Of a stretch of 64,000 nt of DNA, positions 18,515 to 26,539 are shown in pieces (position 1 is the stretch's first letter; the number at the start of each line of letters is the position of its first letter). A model generated the notes under the pieces. The model did not search any database. It saw only the letters and a list, made by a program, of their open reading frames with translations, and was not told where the DNA came from. The stretch comes from Hydrogenophaga intermedia. Lineage in GTDB: Bacteria; Pseudomonadota; Gammaproteobacteria; Burkholderiales; Burkholderiaceae_C. The DNA lies in assembly GCF_023715105.1 (NCBI RefSeq), contig NZ_JAMBNO010000001.1, forward strand, positions 62,001 to 126,000. The letters are read 5' to 3'. The translations under genes were made by a program, and so were the position numbers.

Positions 18515-19693
18515 TCAACGCTCCTTGATCGCCATGCGGCGGTTGTACCAGTTCATCACCAGCGAGGTGGTGAGCGAGGTGCTCAGGTAGACCAGCATGA
18601 TGATCGCGATGCACTCGACCGCGCGCCCGCTTTGGTTGATGGTGGTGTTGGCGATCGAGACCACGTCCGGGTAACCCACCACCACCGCGAGCGACGAGTT
18701 CTTGGTGAGGTTCAGGTACTGGTTGGTCAGTGGCGGGATGATCACGCGCATGGCCTGCGGCAGGATCACCAGCTTCATCTTCTGTTTCGGGTTCAGGCCC
18801 AGCGCGGACGCGGCTTCGTCCTGACCGCGGCCCACCGACTGGATGCCTCCGCGCACCACCTCGGCCACGAACGACGCGGTGTACATCACCAGCCCGATCA
18901 GGATGGCCATGAACTCGGGCGTGAAGGCAATGCCGCCATCGACCATGAAGGCCAGTTGCTCGGGCACGCTCCACTCTCGCGGCATACCGGCCGCCGCCCA
19001 GCCCACCAGCGCGAACACCACCATCAGCGCCAGCGGCACCCACACACGGTCACCGTCCTGGCCCGTCGCCTCGAAGCGGCGCTGCACGCGAAAGCGCCAC
19101 AGCACACCCGCCACCAGGCCCACCGTCAGGCCTGCAAGCACCGCGCCTACGCCGGCCGTGGGCCAGGGCATCGATAGCCCGCCCTTGCTGAGGAAGAACA
19201 ACCCGGCCAGCGACGCGGCCTCGTTGGCCGCGGGCAGCACCTCGATGAAGAACAGGTACCACATCAGCAGCTGCAGCAGCAGCGGCACGTTGCGGAATGC
19301 CTCCACGTAGCCGTAGCACAAACCGCGCACCAGCGCGTTGCGCGAGAAGCGCCCCACACCGAGCATCACGCCCAGCAGCGTGGTGAGCACGATGCCGGCG
19401 ATCGCCACCTTCACGGTGTTGAGCACGCCGACCCAGATGGCCTTGCCGTAGCTCTGGCTCGGGTCGTAGGCGATGAGCGTCTCGCCGATGTCGAAACCGG
19501 CGCTGGCGCCGAGGAAATCGAAGCCGCTCTGGATGCCGCGCGCCTGCATGTTGGCCTGCGTGTTGTGCGCGAGGTACCACAGGCCGAGCGCGAGCAGCGC
19601 CAGCGCGACGATCTGGTAAAGCAGGCCGCGCGTGGCGCGGCTGTTGAGCGAGAAGCGTCGGGTCTTGGGAGGGGGGGATGCGGAGATGGCCAA
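18515..19693 (-). CDS. aapQ: General L-amino acid ABC transporter permease
   Basis: A 392-residue inner-membrane permease paired with AapM. The EAA loop is EAASALGLNPKQKMKLVILP, and an extended region between the first helices (LAHNTQANMQARGIQSGFDF) is typical of AapQ. I choose a TTG start at 19693 because GAGGA sits about eight bases upstream; a GTG further up (19720) has no ribosome site and gives an unconserved N-terminus. A rare TTG start plus two upstream hairpins suggests lower output than aapJ. Confidence 0.9.
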   Translation of the reverse strand: MAISASPPPKTRRFSLNSRATRGLLYQIVALALLALGLWYLAHNTQANMQARGIQSGFDFLGASAGFDIGETLIAYDPSQSYGKAIWVGVLNTVKVAIAGIVLTTLLGVMLGVGRFSRNALVRGLCYGYVEAFRNVPLLLQLLMWYLFFIEVLPAANEAASLAGLFFLSKGGLSMPWPTAGVGAVLAGLTVGLVAGVLWRFRVQRRFEATGQDGDRVWVPLALMVVFALVGWAAAGMPREWSVPEQLAFMVDGGIAFTPEFMAILIGLVMYTASFVAEVVRGGIQSVGRGQDEAASALGLNPKQKMKLVILPQAMRVIIPPLTNQYLNLTKNSSLAVVVGYPDVVSIANTTINQSGRAVECIAIIMLVYLSTSLTTSLVMNWYNRRMAIKER

Positions 19694-19730
19694 GGGTGTC
19701 CTCGCCGGGTGGCAGCGCAATGAACGGTAC

Positions 19731-19790
19731 GTGACGGCTCAGGCCGTCACGGTTCCGCAAGGGCGGGGCAGCCGGTGCAACGGCTGCCCC
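19731..19790. repeat. Two strong hairpins between aapJ and aapQ
   Basis: GTGACGGC/GCCGTCAC (19731-19738, 19743-19750, loop TCAG) and GGGGCAGCCG/CGGCTGCCCC (19765-19774, 19781-19790, six-base loop) are perfect stems without U-tracts. In transporter operons such structures protect the binding-protein mRNA segment and cause excess binding protein over permease. Confidence 0.6.
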
Positions 19791-19797
19791 GTGCCGA

Positions 19798-20835
19798 TCA
19801 GCGGATCGGCGGCGCGTACAGGATGCCGCCGTTGGTCCAGAGGTTGTTCACCCCGCGCGGCAGGCCGATGGCGGTCTTCGGGCCCACATGGCGCTCGAAC
19901 TGCTCGCCGTAGTTGCCCACGGCCTTGATGGCGCGGTAGGCCCATTCCTTGTCCAGACCGAGCAGCTTGCCGGTGTCTTCGTTGCCCATGCCCAGCAGGC
20001 GCATCACCGATGGGTTGGTGCTGGAGGCCTTTTGCTGGTCCACGTTGGCTTGTGTCACGCCGTATTCCTCGGCCTCGATCAGCGCGAAGCCCACCCACTT
20101 GACGATGGCCTCGAACTCGTCGTCGCCGCGGCGCACGGCCGGGCCCAAGGGCTCCTTGGAGATCAGCTCGGGCAGGATCACGTGGTCATCGGGCTTGGCC
20201 ATGTCCTTGGCGCGCGTGGAGGCCAGGCCGGAGGCGTCCGTCGTGTAAGCCTGGCAGCGGCCCGACGCGTAAGCGCCCACGGCAGCTTCGAGCTTTTCAA
20301 ACACCACGGGCTTGATGTTCAGGTTGTTGGCGCGCGAATAGTCGGTCAGGTTGAGTTCGGTGGTGGTGCCCGACTGCACGCAGACGGTGGCGCCCTTGAG
20401 TTGTTTCGCGCTCTTGACGTTGAGCTTCTTGGGCACCATGAAGCCCTGGCCGTCGTAGAAGTTGACACCCACGAAGCTCAGGCCGAGCGAGGCGTCGCGA
20501 GTGAGCGTCCAGGTGGTGTTGCGCGCCAGCATGTCGATCTCGCCGGATTGCAGGGCGGTGAAGCGCTGCTGCGCCGTCAGCGGCACATAGCGCACCTTGT
20601 CGGCGTTGCCCAGGATGGCCGCGGCCACCGAGCGGCACACGTCCACGTCCATGCCGCTCCATTTGCCCTGGCTGTCGGCCGCCGAGAAGCCGGGCAGCCC
20701 GGTGTTCACGCCGCACACAAGCTCGCCGCGTTTCTTGATGGCTTCAAGGTCCTTGCCGGCATGGGCGGGCAAGGAGAGCAGCGTGGCGGCAGCGCCGACG
20801 GCCAGCGCGGTCAGCTTCAGGGACGTGGATTTCAT
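19798..20835 (-). CDS. aapJ: General L-amino acid ABC transporter, periplasmic binding protein
   Basis: A 345-residue solute-binding protein of family 3. Residues 1-26 are a signal peptide ending AHA. The mature part starts GKDLEAIKKRGELVCGVNTG and contains SGMDVDVCRSVAAAI and LARNTTWTLTRDASLGLSF, all typical of AapJ/BztA proteins for broad L-amino-acid uptake. GGAGAG precedes the ATG. It is the first gene of aapJQMP. Upstream are a leader hairpin and a candidate sigma-54 promoter, fitting nitrogen control. Confidence 0.93.
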   Translation of the reverse strand: MKSTSLKLTALAVGAAATLLSLPAHAGKDLEAIKKRGELVCGVNTGLPGFSAADSQGKWSGMDVDVCRSVAAAILGNADKVRYVPLTAQQRFTALQSGEIDMLARNTTWTLTRDASLGLSFVGVNFYDGQGFMVPKKLNVKSAKQLKGATVCVQSGTTTELNLTDYSRANNLNIKPVVFEKLEAAVGAYASGRCQAYTTDASGLASTRAKDMAKPDDHVILPELISKEPLGPAVRRGDDEFEAIVKWVGFALIEAEEYGVTQANVDQQKASSTNPSVMRLLGMGNEDTGKLLGLDKEWAYRAIKAVGNYGEQFERHVGPKTAIGLPRGVNNLWTNGGILYAPPIR

Positions 20836-20870
20836 TCGGTCTCTCCGGATTGGTGAATGGAAGGCGTCCG

Positions 20871-20904
20871 CCACCCGTGTGCACCCGTTCGGTGCCACGG
20901 GTGG
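20871..20904. repeat. Inverted repeat in the aapJ leader
   Basis: CCACCCGTG (20871-20879) is exactly complementary to CACGGGTGG (20896-20904). It lies 36 bases before the aapJ start and could form a hairpin in its 5' untranslated region. Confidence 0.5.
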
Positions 20905-21023
20905 CGGCAGGGCACTGTATGCCCGACGATTTGCACCATGGATCGGGGTTTACGTGGAAAAGTCATGCAATCGTTTTATTGATCCATTGCGGTGCACCGG
21001 GTGTTTACCCGCGAAGTGATGTC

Positions 21024-21039
21024 TGCAGGTTCCGTGCCA
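21024..21039 (-). promoter_or_regulatory. Candidate sigma-54 promoter for aapJQMP
   Basis: On the minus strand TGGCACGGAACCTGCA matches the sigma-54 consensus TGGCACG-N4-TTGCW with one mismatch and exact GG/GC spacing. It would start transcription near 21012, giving a leader of about 177 bases. The rest of this 331-bp gap (20836-21166) contains only the leader hairpin and a GGTGCACC palindrome at 20991-20998. Confidence 0.5.
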
Positions 21040-21166
21040 TGCACGTGGTCCCAGGCGCGACAAACCGGACTGTCGTCCTGAAGTTGCGAACCGTATGCTG
21101 CGGCGAGAGCACGCCCAACCCGACCCCCGCACACGAGGCGCGCCATGCCAACGGAGACAAGCCGAC

Positions 21167-22891
21167 ATGCAAACCCGTCCCGCGCCCGCTTCGGCCGACG
21201 CACCCGCACACCACCGCTTCTGGCCGCGGCGCCTGCCGCACACCCTGCATCCACCCGCCACTTCGTTGTGGCGCAACCTGGAGGTGAGCGCGCTGCGCTA
21301 CCCCGCCAAACCTGCGCTGGTCTACTTCGATCGCCTCACGACCTACGCCGAGCTGCTGGCGCAGGCCGAGCGTCTGGCGGCTCACCTGCGCACCCAGGGC
21401 GTGCAGGACGGTGACCGCGTCATCGTCTTCATGCAGAACTGCCCGCAGTGGATCGTGGCGTACTACGCCGTGCTGCGCGCCAACGCGGTGGTGGTGCCGG
21501 TCAATCCCATGAACAAGGCCGACGAGCTCGGCCACTACATCACCGATCCCGACGCGCGCGTGGCCATCTGCGCGGCCGATCTGGCGGGCGAGCTGGTCAA
21601 GGCCAACGCCGGCGTGCCCGAGGGCGAGCGGCTGCGCCACCTCGTCGTCACGCACTACAGCGACGCCATCGGCCCGCAGGCCGAGATCCCGCCTGCCTGG
21701 CAGGCCTGGCTGGGCGCGCGCCACGACGCGCCCGTGCTCGAGAGCGGCAGCGTGGCCACCTGGCAGCAGGCCCTGGCCTGCAGCGCGTCGCTGCCCGAGC
21801 ACAACCGCGGCCCCGACGACCTGGCCGTGCTGCCCTACACCAGCGGCACCACCGGCCTGCCCAAGGGCTGCATGCACCCGCACCGCACGCTGATGCACAA
21901 CGCCGTGGCCAGCGTGCTGTGGGGCACCAGCACGTCCGAGACCGTCTCGCTGGTCGTGGTGCCGCTCTTTCACATCACCGGCATGGTGACCGGCATGCAC
22001 GCCGGCATCTACGGTGGCTCCACCATCGTGCTCATGCCGCGCTGGGACCGCGAACTCGCCGGGCGGCTCATCTCGGCCTGGCGCGTCACGCACTGGACCA
22101 ACATCCCCACCATGGTGATCGACCTGCTCGCCAGCCCGAGCTTCGATCAGTACGACCTCACCAGCCTGGTCAACATCGGCGGCGGTGGCGCGGCCATGCC
22201 GCAAGCCGTGGCGCAGCGCCTGTTCGACCTGTTCGGTCTGCGCTTCGTGGAAGGCTACGGTCTCACCGAAACCGCGGCGCCCTCGCACAGCAACCCGCCC
22301 GACCACCCCAAGCAACAGTGCCTGGGTATTCCCTTCATGAGCACCGATGCTCGTGTGGTCGACCCCGACACGCTGCAACAACTGCCCGTGGGCGAGGCGG
22401 GTGAAATCCTGATCCACGGCCCGATGGTGTTCGACGGCTACTGGAAGCGCCCCGAGGCCACGGCCGCTGCCTTTGTCGAACTCGACGGCAAGCGCTTCTT
22501 CCGTTCGGGCGACCTCGGCCGTGTGGACGAAGACGGCTACTTCTTCATCACCGACCGCCTGAAGCGCATGATCAACGCCAGCGGTTTCAAGGTCTGGCCG
22601 GCCGAGGTCGAGGCGCTGATGTTCAAGCACCCCGCCATCGCCGAGGCCTGCGTCATCGCCACGCAGGACGCCTACCGCGGCGAGAGCGTGAAGGCGGTGG
22701 TGGTGCTGCGCGCCGACGCCAGGGGCAAGACCAGCGAGGCCGACATCCTGGCCTGGTGCCGCGAGCACATGGCTGTGTACAAGGCACCGCGCGAGGTGCA
22801 GTTCGTCGACGCCCTGCCCAAGAGCGGCAGCGGCAAGGTGATGTGGCGCTGGCTGCAGGAGCAGGAGGCCGCGCGCGCGTCGGCAACCTAG
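21167..22891 (+). CDS. AMP-dependent acyl-CoA synthetase/ligase
   Basis: A 574-residue adenylate-forming enzyme that activates a carboxylic acid to its CoA thioester. The ATP-binding loop is LPYTSGTTGLPKG near residue 225, then VEGYGLTETAAP, the hinge FFRSGDLGRVDEDGYFFITD, and the catalytic lysine region PKSGSGKVMWR near the end. The ATG at 21167 is preceded by GGAGA; an upstream in-frame start lacks this. The class resembles long- or medium-chain fatty and aryl acid ligases; the acid is not known. The next gene starts 22 bases on. Confidence 0.9.
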   Translation: MQTRPAPASADAPAHHRFWPRRLPHTLHPPATSLWRNLEVSALRYPAKPALVYFDRLTTYAELLAQAERLAAHLRTQGVQDGDRVIVFMQNCPQWIVAYYAVLRANAVVVPVNPMNKADELGHYITDPDARVAICAADLAGELVKANAGVPEGERLRHLVVTHYSDAIGPQAEIPPAWQAWLGARHDAPVLESGSVATWQQALACSASLPEHNRGPDDLAVLPYTSGTTGLPKGCMHPHRTLMHNAVASVLWGTSTSETVSLVVVPLFHITGMVTGMHAGIYGGSTIVLMPRWDRELAGRLISAWRVTHWTNIPTMVIDLLASPSFDQYDLTSLVNIGGGGAAMPQAVAQRLFDLFGLRFVEGYGLTETAAPSHSNPPDHPKQQCLGIPFMSTDARVVDPDTLQQLPVGEAGEILIHGPMVFDGYWKRPEATAAAFVELDGKRFFRSGDLGRVDEDGYFFITDRLKRMINASGFKVWPAEVEALMFKHPAIAEACVIATQDAYRGESVKAVVVLRADARGKTSEADILAWCREHMAVYKAPREVQFVDALPKSGSGKVMWRWLQEQEAARASAT

Positions 22892-22913
22892 GGCCGGCCC
22901 GGCACAATGGGGC

Positions 22914-23141
22914 ATGACTTCGCTCGCCGACGCCTTTCGCCGCGTCTGGCAGCCGCGCAAGCCGCTGTTCTGGCTTGTGGTCGGCTTCCAGATCCTCTCC
23001 AGCGCCATCGTGCTGTTCATCCAGATCCACGAACCGCCCGCGGGGCTGCGCCTTGTGCTCGGCCTGCTGGCGCTCACCAACACGCTGCTGGGTTGGTGGC
23101 TGCTGGCGCGGCTGTGGCGCGAAGGCGGGTCCGGGTCGTGA
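22914..23141 (+). CDS. Small two-helix membrane protein
   Basis: A 75-residue protein with two hydrophobic helices (about residues 18-38 and 46-66) separated by a short loop, and basic ends (FRRVWQPRKP at the start, LARLWREGG at the end). It follows the acyl-CoA synthetase by 22 bases and may be co-transcribed. No family recognised. Coding status is supported by codon-position composition and a coherent membrane topology. Confidence 0.65.
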   Translation: MTSLADAFRRVWQPRKPLFWLVVGFQILSSAIVLFIQIHEPPAGLRLVLGLLALTNTLLGWWLLARLWREGGSGS

Positions 23142-23209
23142 AGCCGCCATCCGCGCGGTTCAGGGCGGGCCAGCGGGGTGCGGTGGGTGGTTTGAGCGAC
23201 ATCACCTCG

Positions 23210-23237
23210 TTACAAATGGCCTGTTTTGTGCTGGAAT
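23210..23237 (+). promoter_or_regulatory. Candidate sigma-70 promoter for the 23299 gene
   Basis: TTACAA (23210-23215), a 16-base spacer and TGGAAT (23232-23237) stand about 60 bases before the next start codon, in an AT-richer patch. Confidence 0.3.
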
Positions 23238-23298
23238 GGCGCCGCGCGTCGGCCGTTGTCCGTCCGATGGCGCGACTCACCGCGTCCACAGCGAGGCC

Positions 23299-23661
23299 AT
23301 GAAGCAATTCTTCTCCACCTTGTTTGACACCGTTGCCCAACGCCTGCACGGGAACGACTCGAGACGCGACGATGACCCCTACCGCCTGGCCCGTGTACGC
23401 CGCGCCATGCTGGAACTCGTGGGCGAAGACACCAACTGGGAAGCCGAGCAACTGCGCCACCGCATGCTGGTGGCCGAGTCGGCCCGTGCCCTGTGGTTCA
23501 TGCGGCCCGACCTGCTGCACTGGCTCTGCCGCGCGCATGAGGAGCGTGCCGCCATGGCCAAGGTGATGGCGTTGCAGCCGCTGTTCGACGGCCTGGTCGA
23601 GCCCTCGTTGCTCGGCAACGGCCAGCGGCGGGAACGCCGCGAACGCACGTTCGGCGGCTGA
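23299..23661 (+). CDS. Hypothetical protein, all-alpha
   Basis: A 120-residue cytoplasmic protein with no family I can name. It is predicted almost entirely helical, rich in Arg, Glu and Leu, with WEAEQLRHRMLVAESARALWFMRPDLLHWL as its most distinctive region (quoted in part: WFMRPDLLHWL near residue 70). The start at 23299 is chosen because GCGAGG precedes ATG and the sequence is compact from there. It converges with the DUF2189 gene. Confidence 0.6.
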   Translation: MKQFFSTLFDTVAQRLHGNDSRRDDDPYRLARVRRAMLELVGEDTNWEAEQLRHRMLVAESARALWFMRPDLLHWLCRAHEERAAMAKVMALQPLFDGLVEPSLLGNGQRRERRERTFGG

Positions 23662-23678
23662 CGCGCGGGCTGGCGGTC

Positions 23679-24494
23679 TCAGCCCGCAGCCTCGCCCACC
23701 GTGCCCGCTGCGTCCTGCACCGTTCCTCGGTAGGCGTGCCAGGTGGCGTGTCCGATCACCGGCCCGGCCACCAGCAGGCCCAGGAACCACGGCGCCATGG
23801 CCAGGCCGATCACCACCGTGATCAGTGCGCCCCACCACAGCATCACACCCGGGTTCTGCAAACAGGCGCGGATGCTGGTGAGCCCCGATGAAATCGCGTC
23901 GCTGCCGCGGTCCAGGATCATCGGGATGCTCACCACGCTGGTGACGAAGATCAGCCCCGCGAACACCGCGCCCACCAGCGTCCAGGTGATCAGGAACTCC
24001 AGGTTCTGGCCACTGAGCAACTGCGACAGCAGGTTCTGCGCGTCGGGCATGGTGTTGAACGTCACCGCGAACACCACCAGCGAGGCGCGACCCCACAGCA
24101 TCTCCAGAATCAGCAGCACACCCGCGAAGATCGCCATCGTGCCTTTGGTGGGCACCCACGCGCGCAGCGAGCGCGCCAGCGACGGCGTTTCGCCCCGCTG
24201 CAACGCACGGCTGGCGTCGTACAGACCCAGGCACAAGAAGGGGCCCATCAGCAGAAAGCCCGCCGACAGCGCCAGCACATAGGCCGGCGCGGTGCGGAAC
24301 ACCCACAACAGCGCGTGCCCCATGGCAAAGAAGCAGGCGCCGTAGAACAGGCCGATGCGCGGGCAGCGCAGAAAATCCGCCCAGCCCGCGCGCAGCCAGC
24401 GCAGCGGATCGCCCGGGCGCAGTTCGGTGATGCGCAGGTCGAACACGGATGGCCCGCGGGGCTCCGGGGGGTGGGGGTCGGCGCTGGCGTTCAT
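23679..24494 (-). CDS. DUF2189-family integral membrane protein
   Basis: A 271-residue inner-membrane protein with about six hydrophobic helices. The DUF2189 pattern is visible in LRWLRAGWADFLRCPRIGLFYGA, LLMGPFLCLGLYDASRALQRGE and the late PGVMLWWGALITVV. Proteins of this family lie near respiratory or lipid genes in many Proteobacteria but have no defined function. It is divergent from the 2OG-oxygenase gene, 74 bases away. Confidence 0.85.
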   Translation of the reverse strand: MNASADPHPPEPRGPSVFDLRITELRPGDPLRWLRAGWADFLRCPRIGLFYGACFFAMGHALLWVFRTAPAYVLALSAGFLLMGPFLCLGLYDASRALQRGETPSLARSLRAWVPTKGTMAIFAGVLLILEMLWGRASLVVFAVTFNTMPDAQNLLSQLLSGQNLEFLITWTLVGAVFAGLIFVTSVVSIPMILDRGSDAISSGLTSIRACLQNPGVMLWWGALITVVIGLAMAPWFLGLLVAGPVIGHATWHAYRGTVQDAAGTVGEAAG

Positions 24495-24568
24495 CCCGCC
24501 ATTGAGCCACCGACGCGCAACGCCCCCGATGCGGGCTTTCCCCAGGGCGCGAACCTACACTCACGCCC

Positions 24569-25312
24569 ATGTCCGCCGCCGAATTCTCCCCACCCTACCT
24601 GTCCCCCAACGCCATCGACACCGCGCTGCGCGAGCGCGGCGTGGGCCTGCTCAGCGGCGAGGACACCGCCGCCTGGATCGGCGTGCCGCTGGCCGAGCTG
24701 CACGCGCTGGAGCCGCACTGGAACCGCCTGGTGGCCGACGGCTACCTCAAGGACGGCGGGCGCTACCGACAGCGCCGCCACAGCTGCTTCGTGGTGCAGG
24801 GCGATCGCGTGGAGCAGGTGCCGCACCGCGCGCACTGGCAGCCGCTGGAATACAACGCCTTGCACGGCGGCATGCAGCGCTGGTTCGAGCCCATGGAACC
24901 CGCCATGGTGGCCGCACCCGCCTGGGCCCGCCTGCTGCAGCGCCTGGCCGCGGCGGCCGACGCCTTGCGCGGCCCGCAGCCCTGGTACGTGGAGGCGCAT
25001 CCCTTTCGCATCGACACCACCGACGGCATCGGCCGCCCCACGCCCGAGGGCGCACACCGCGACGGCGTGGATCTGGTGGCCGTGTTCCTGGTGGGCCGCC
25101 ACGCCATCAAGGGCGGCGAGAGCCGCGTGTTCGAGGCCAACGGCCCGGCAGGGCAACGCTTCACGCTGCGCGACCCGTGGTCGCTGCTGCTGCTCGACGA
25201 CCCGCGCGTGATCCACGAAAGCACACCCATCCAGCCCGAACAGCCGGACGGCCACGGCTGGCGCGACACGCTGGTGGTGACGCTGCGCGCCGGGGGCTTT
25301 CAGGGGGGCTGA
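24569..25312 (+). CDS. 2-oxoglutarate/Fe(II)-dependent dioxygenase family protein
   Basis: A 247-residue protein resembling the 2OG-Fe dioxygenase family that includes amino-acid hydroxylases such as isoleucine hydroxylase. Iron ligands are His163 and Asp165 in EGAHRDGVD and His216 in PRVIHEST; the 2OG-binding arginine is likely in WRDTLVVTLR near the C-terminus. No signal peptide. Reaction inferred: oxygen-dependent hydroxylation of a small substrate, perhaps an amino acid. The stop lies four bases from the convergent cupin gene. Confidence 0.8.
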   Translation: MSAAEFSPPYLSPNAIDTALRERGVGLLSGEDTAAWIGVPLAELHALEPHWNRLVADGYLKDGGRYRQRRHSCFVVQGDRVEQVPHRAHWQPLEYNALHGGMQRWFEPMEPAMVAAPAWARLLQRLAAAADALRGPQPWYVEAHPFRIDTTDGIGRPTPEGAHRDGVDLVAVFLVGRHAIKGGESRVFEANGPAGQRFTLRDPWSLLLLDDPRVIHESTPIQPEQPDGHGWRDTLVVTLRAGGFQGG

Positions 25313-25315
25313 GCC

Positions 25316-25849
25316 CTACACCCCGCCGGTCGGGTGCGTCGGGTCCACCCACAGCACGGTCTCGGGTTTTTCCACCGGTTCGATGTCGAGGTTGATCGCC
25401 ACCGCCTGGCCGTCGCTGCGGCAGAGCACGCACTCCAGCACCTCGATCGGGCTGGCGTTGATCTCCTGGTGCGGCACGTATGGCGGCACGTAGATGAAAT
25501 CGCCCGGGCCGGCCTCGGCGGTGAATTCCAGGTGGTCGCCCCAGCGCATGCGCGCGCGGCCCTTGACCACGTAGATCACGCTCTCCAGGTGGCCGTGGTG
25601 GTGGGCGCCGGTCTTGGCGTCGGGGTGAATGGTGACGGTGCCGGCCCAGAGCTTTTGCGCGCCCACGCGCGCGAAGTTGATGGCGGCCTTGCGGTCCATG
25701 CCCGGGGTGGAGGGCACGTTGCCGTCGAGCTGGTTGCCGGGCACGACGCGCACGCCGTCGTGCTTCCAGCGCGGCCCGCCGTGCGAATCGCCGTGCGAAT
25801 CGCCATGTGTGTGGTCATGCGGGTGTTCGTGAGAATGGTCATGGCCCAT
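25316..25849 (-). CDS. Cupin-domain protein with His-rich N-terminus
   Basis: A 177-residue single-cupin protein. Residues 2-24 are a metal-chelating stretch (GHDHSHEHPHDHTHGDSHGD). The cupin core has HHHGHLESVIYVVKGRARMRWG and GDFIYVPPYVPHQE, giving the usual three-His/one-Glu metal site. Such proteins act as isomerases, dioxygenases or sensors; no role can be assigned. The His tail suggests metal handling. ATG chosen at 25849. Confidence 0.82.
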   Translation of the reverse strand: MGHDHSHEHPHDHTHGDSHGDSHGGPRWKHDGVRVVPGNQLDGNVPSTPGMDRKAAINFARVGAQKLWAGTVTIHPDAKTGAHHHGHLESVIYVVKGRARMRWGDHLEFTAEAGPGDFIYVPPYVPHQEINASPIEVLECVLCRSDGQAVAINLDIEPVEKPETVLWVDPTHPTGGV

Positions 25850-25947
25850 GGCGTGCTCCGGCGGGTGTGTGACGCCAGTGTGCCAGCGCCACGCGCGCAA
25901 CAGCCCGACAATGCAGGGTTTTCCCCGAGCGTCCCTGGAGAGTTGCC

Positions 25948-26514
25948 TTGCCTTTGCCCGACCCCGCGCCCCGCGCGCCCCTGCACACCCGCCGTGTCAC
26001 CTACCAGGGCTTTCAGCGCGACGACGGCCTCTGGGACATCGAAGGCGAGCTGCACGACAGCAAACCCTTCGGCTTCGAGATTACCGGCGAAGGCCGCTGG
26101 GAGGCTGGCCAGCCGGTGCACCACATGCGCATCCGCGTCACCATCGACGAAGCCATGGTGATCCGCGACATCCACGTCGCCATGGACGCCCACCCGCACG
26201 AGCCCTGCCCGCAGGCCATGCCGCCGATGAAGGGCCTGGTGGGCGAGGTGCTGGGCAAGGGCTGGCGCCACACCATCCAGCGCCACCTGGGTGGCGTGGT
26301 GGGCTGCACCCACCTGCGCGAGCTGCTGTTCAACCTGGCCACCGCCGCCATGCAGACGCGCGCCGGTGCCACCTTTGCGGTGCGCGACGACGGCAGCCCG
26401 CCGCCGCACCTGGGCCAGTGCCGCGCCTGGGACTTCGATGGCCCGGTGGTCGAGCGTGTCTACCCGATGTTCTTTCGCTGGCGCGCACCCGAGAAGGTGG
26501 CGCCCACCGCCTGA
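25948..26514 (+). CDS. DUF2889 domain protein
   Basis: A 188-residue cytoplasmic protein matching DUF2889: TRRVTYQGFQRDDGLWDIEGEL, DIHVAMDAHPHEPCPQAM, and a CTHLRELL segment with a conserved Cys and His near residue 128. It starts at TTG 25948, with GGAGAG six bases upstream as the deciding ribosome site. In Burkholderiales this family often lies near aromatic or fatty-acid catabolism genes, but its activity is unknown. Confidence 0.83.
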   Translation: MPLPDPAPRAPLHTRRVTYQGFQRDDGLWDIEGELHDSKPFGFEITGEGRWEAGQPVHHMRIRVTIDEAMVIRDIHVAMDAHPHEPCPQAMPPMKGLVGEVLGKGWRHTIQRHLGGVVGCTHLRELLFNLATAAMQTRAGATFAVRDDGSPPPHLGQCRAWDFDGPVVERVYPMFFRWRAPEKVAPTA

Positions 26515-26539
26515 ACGCGGGCCGTTCGGCGCGCGCGCG

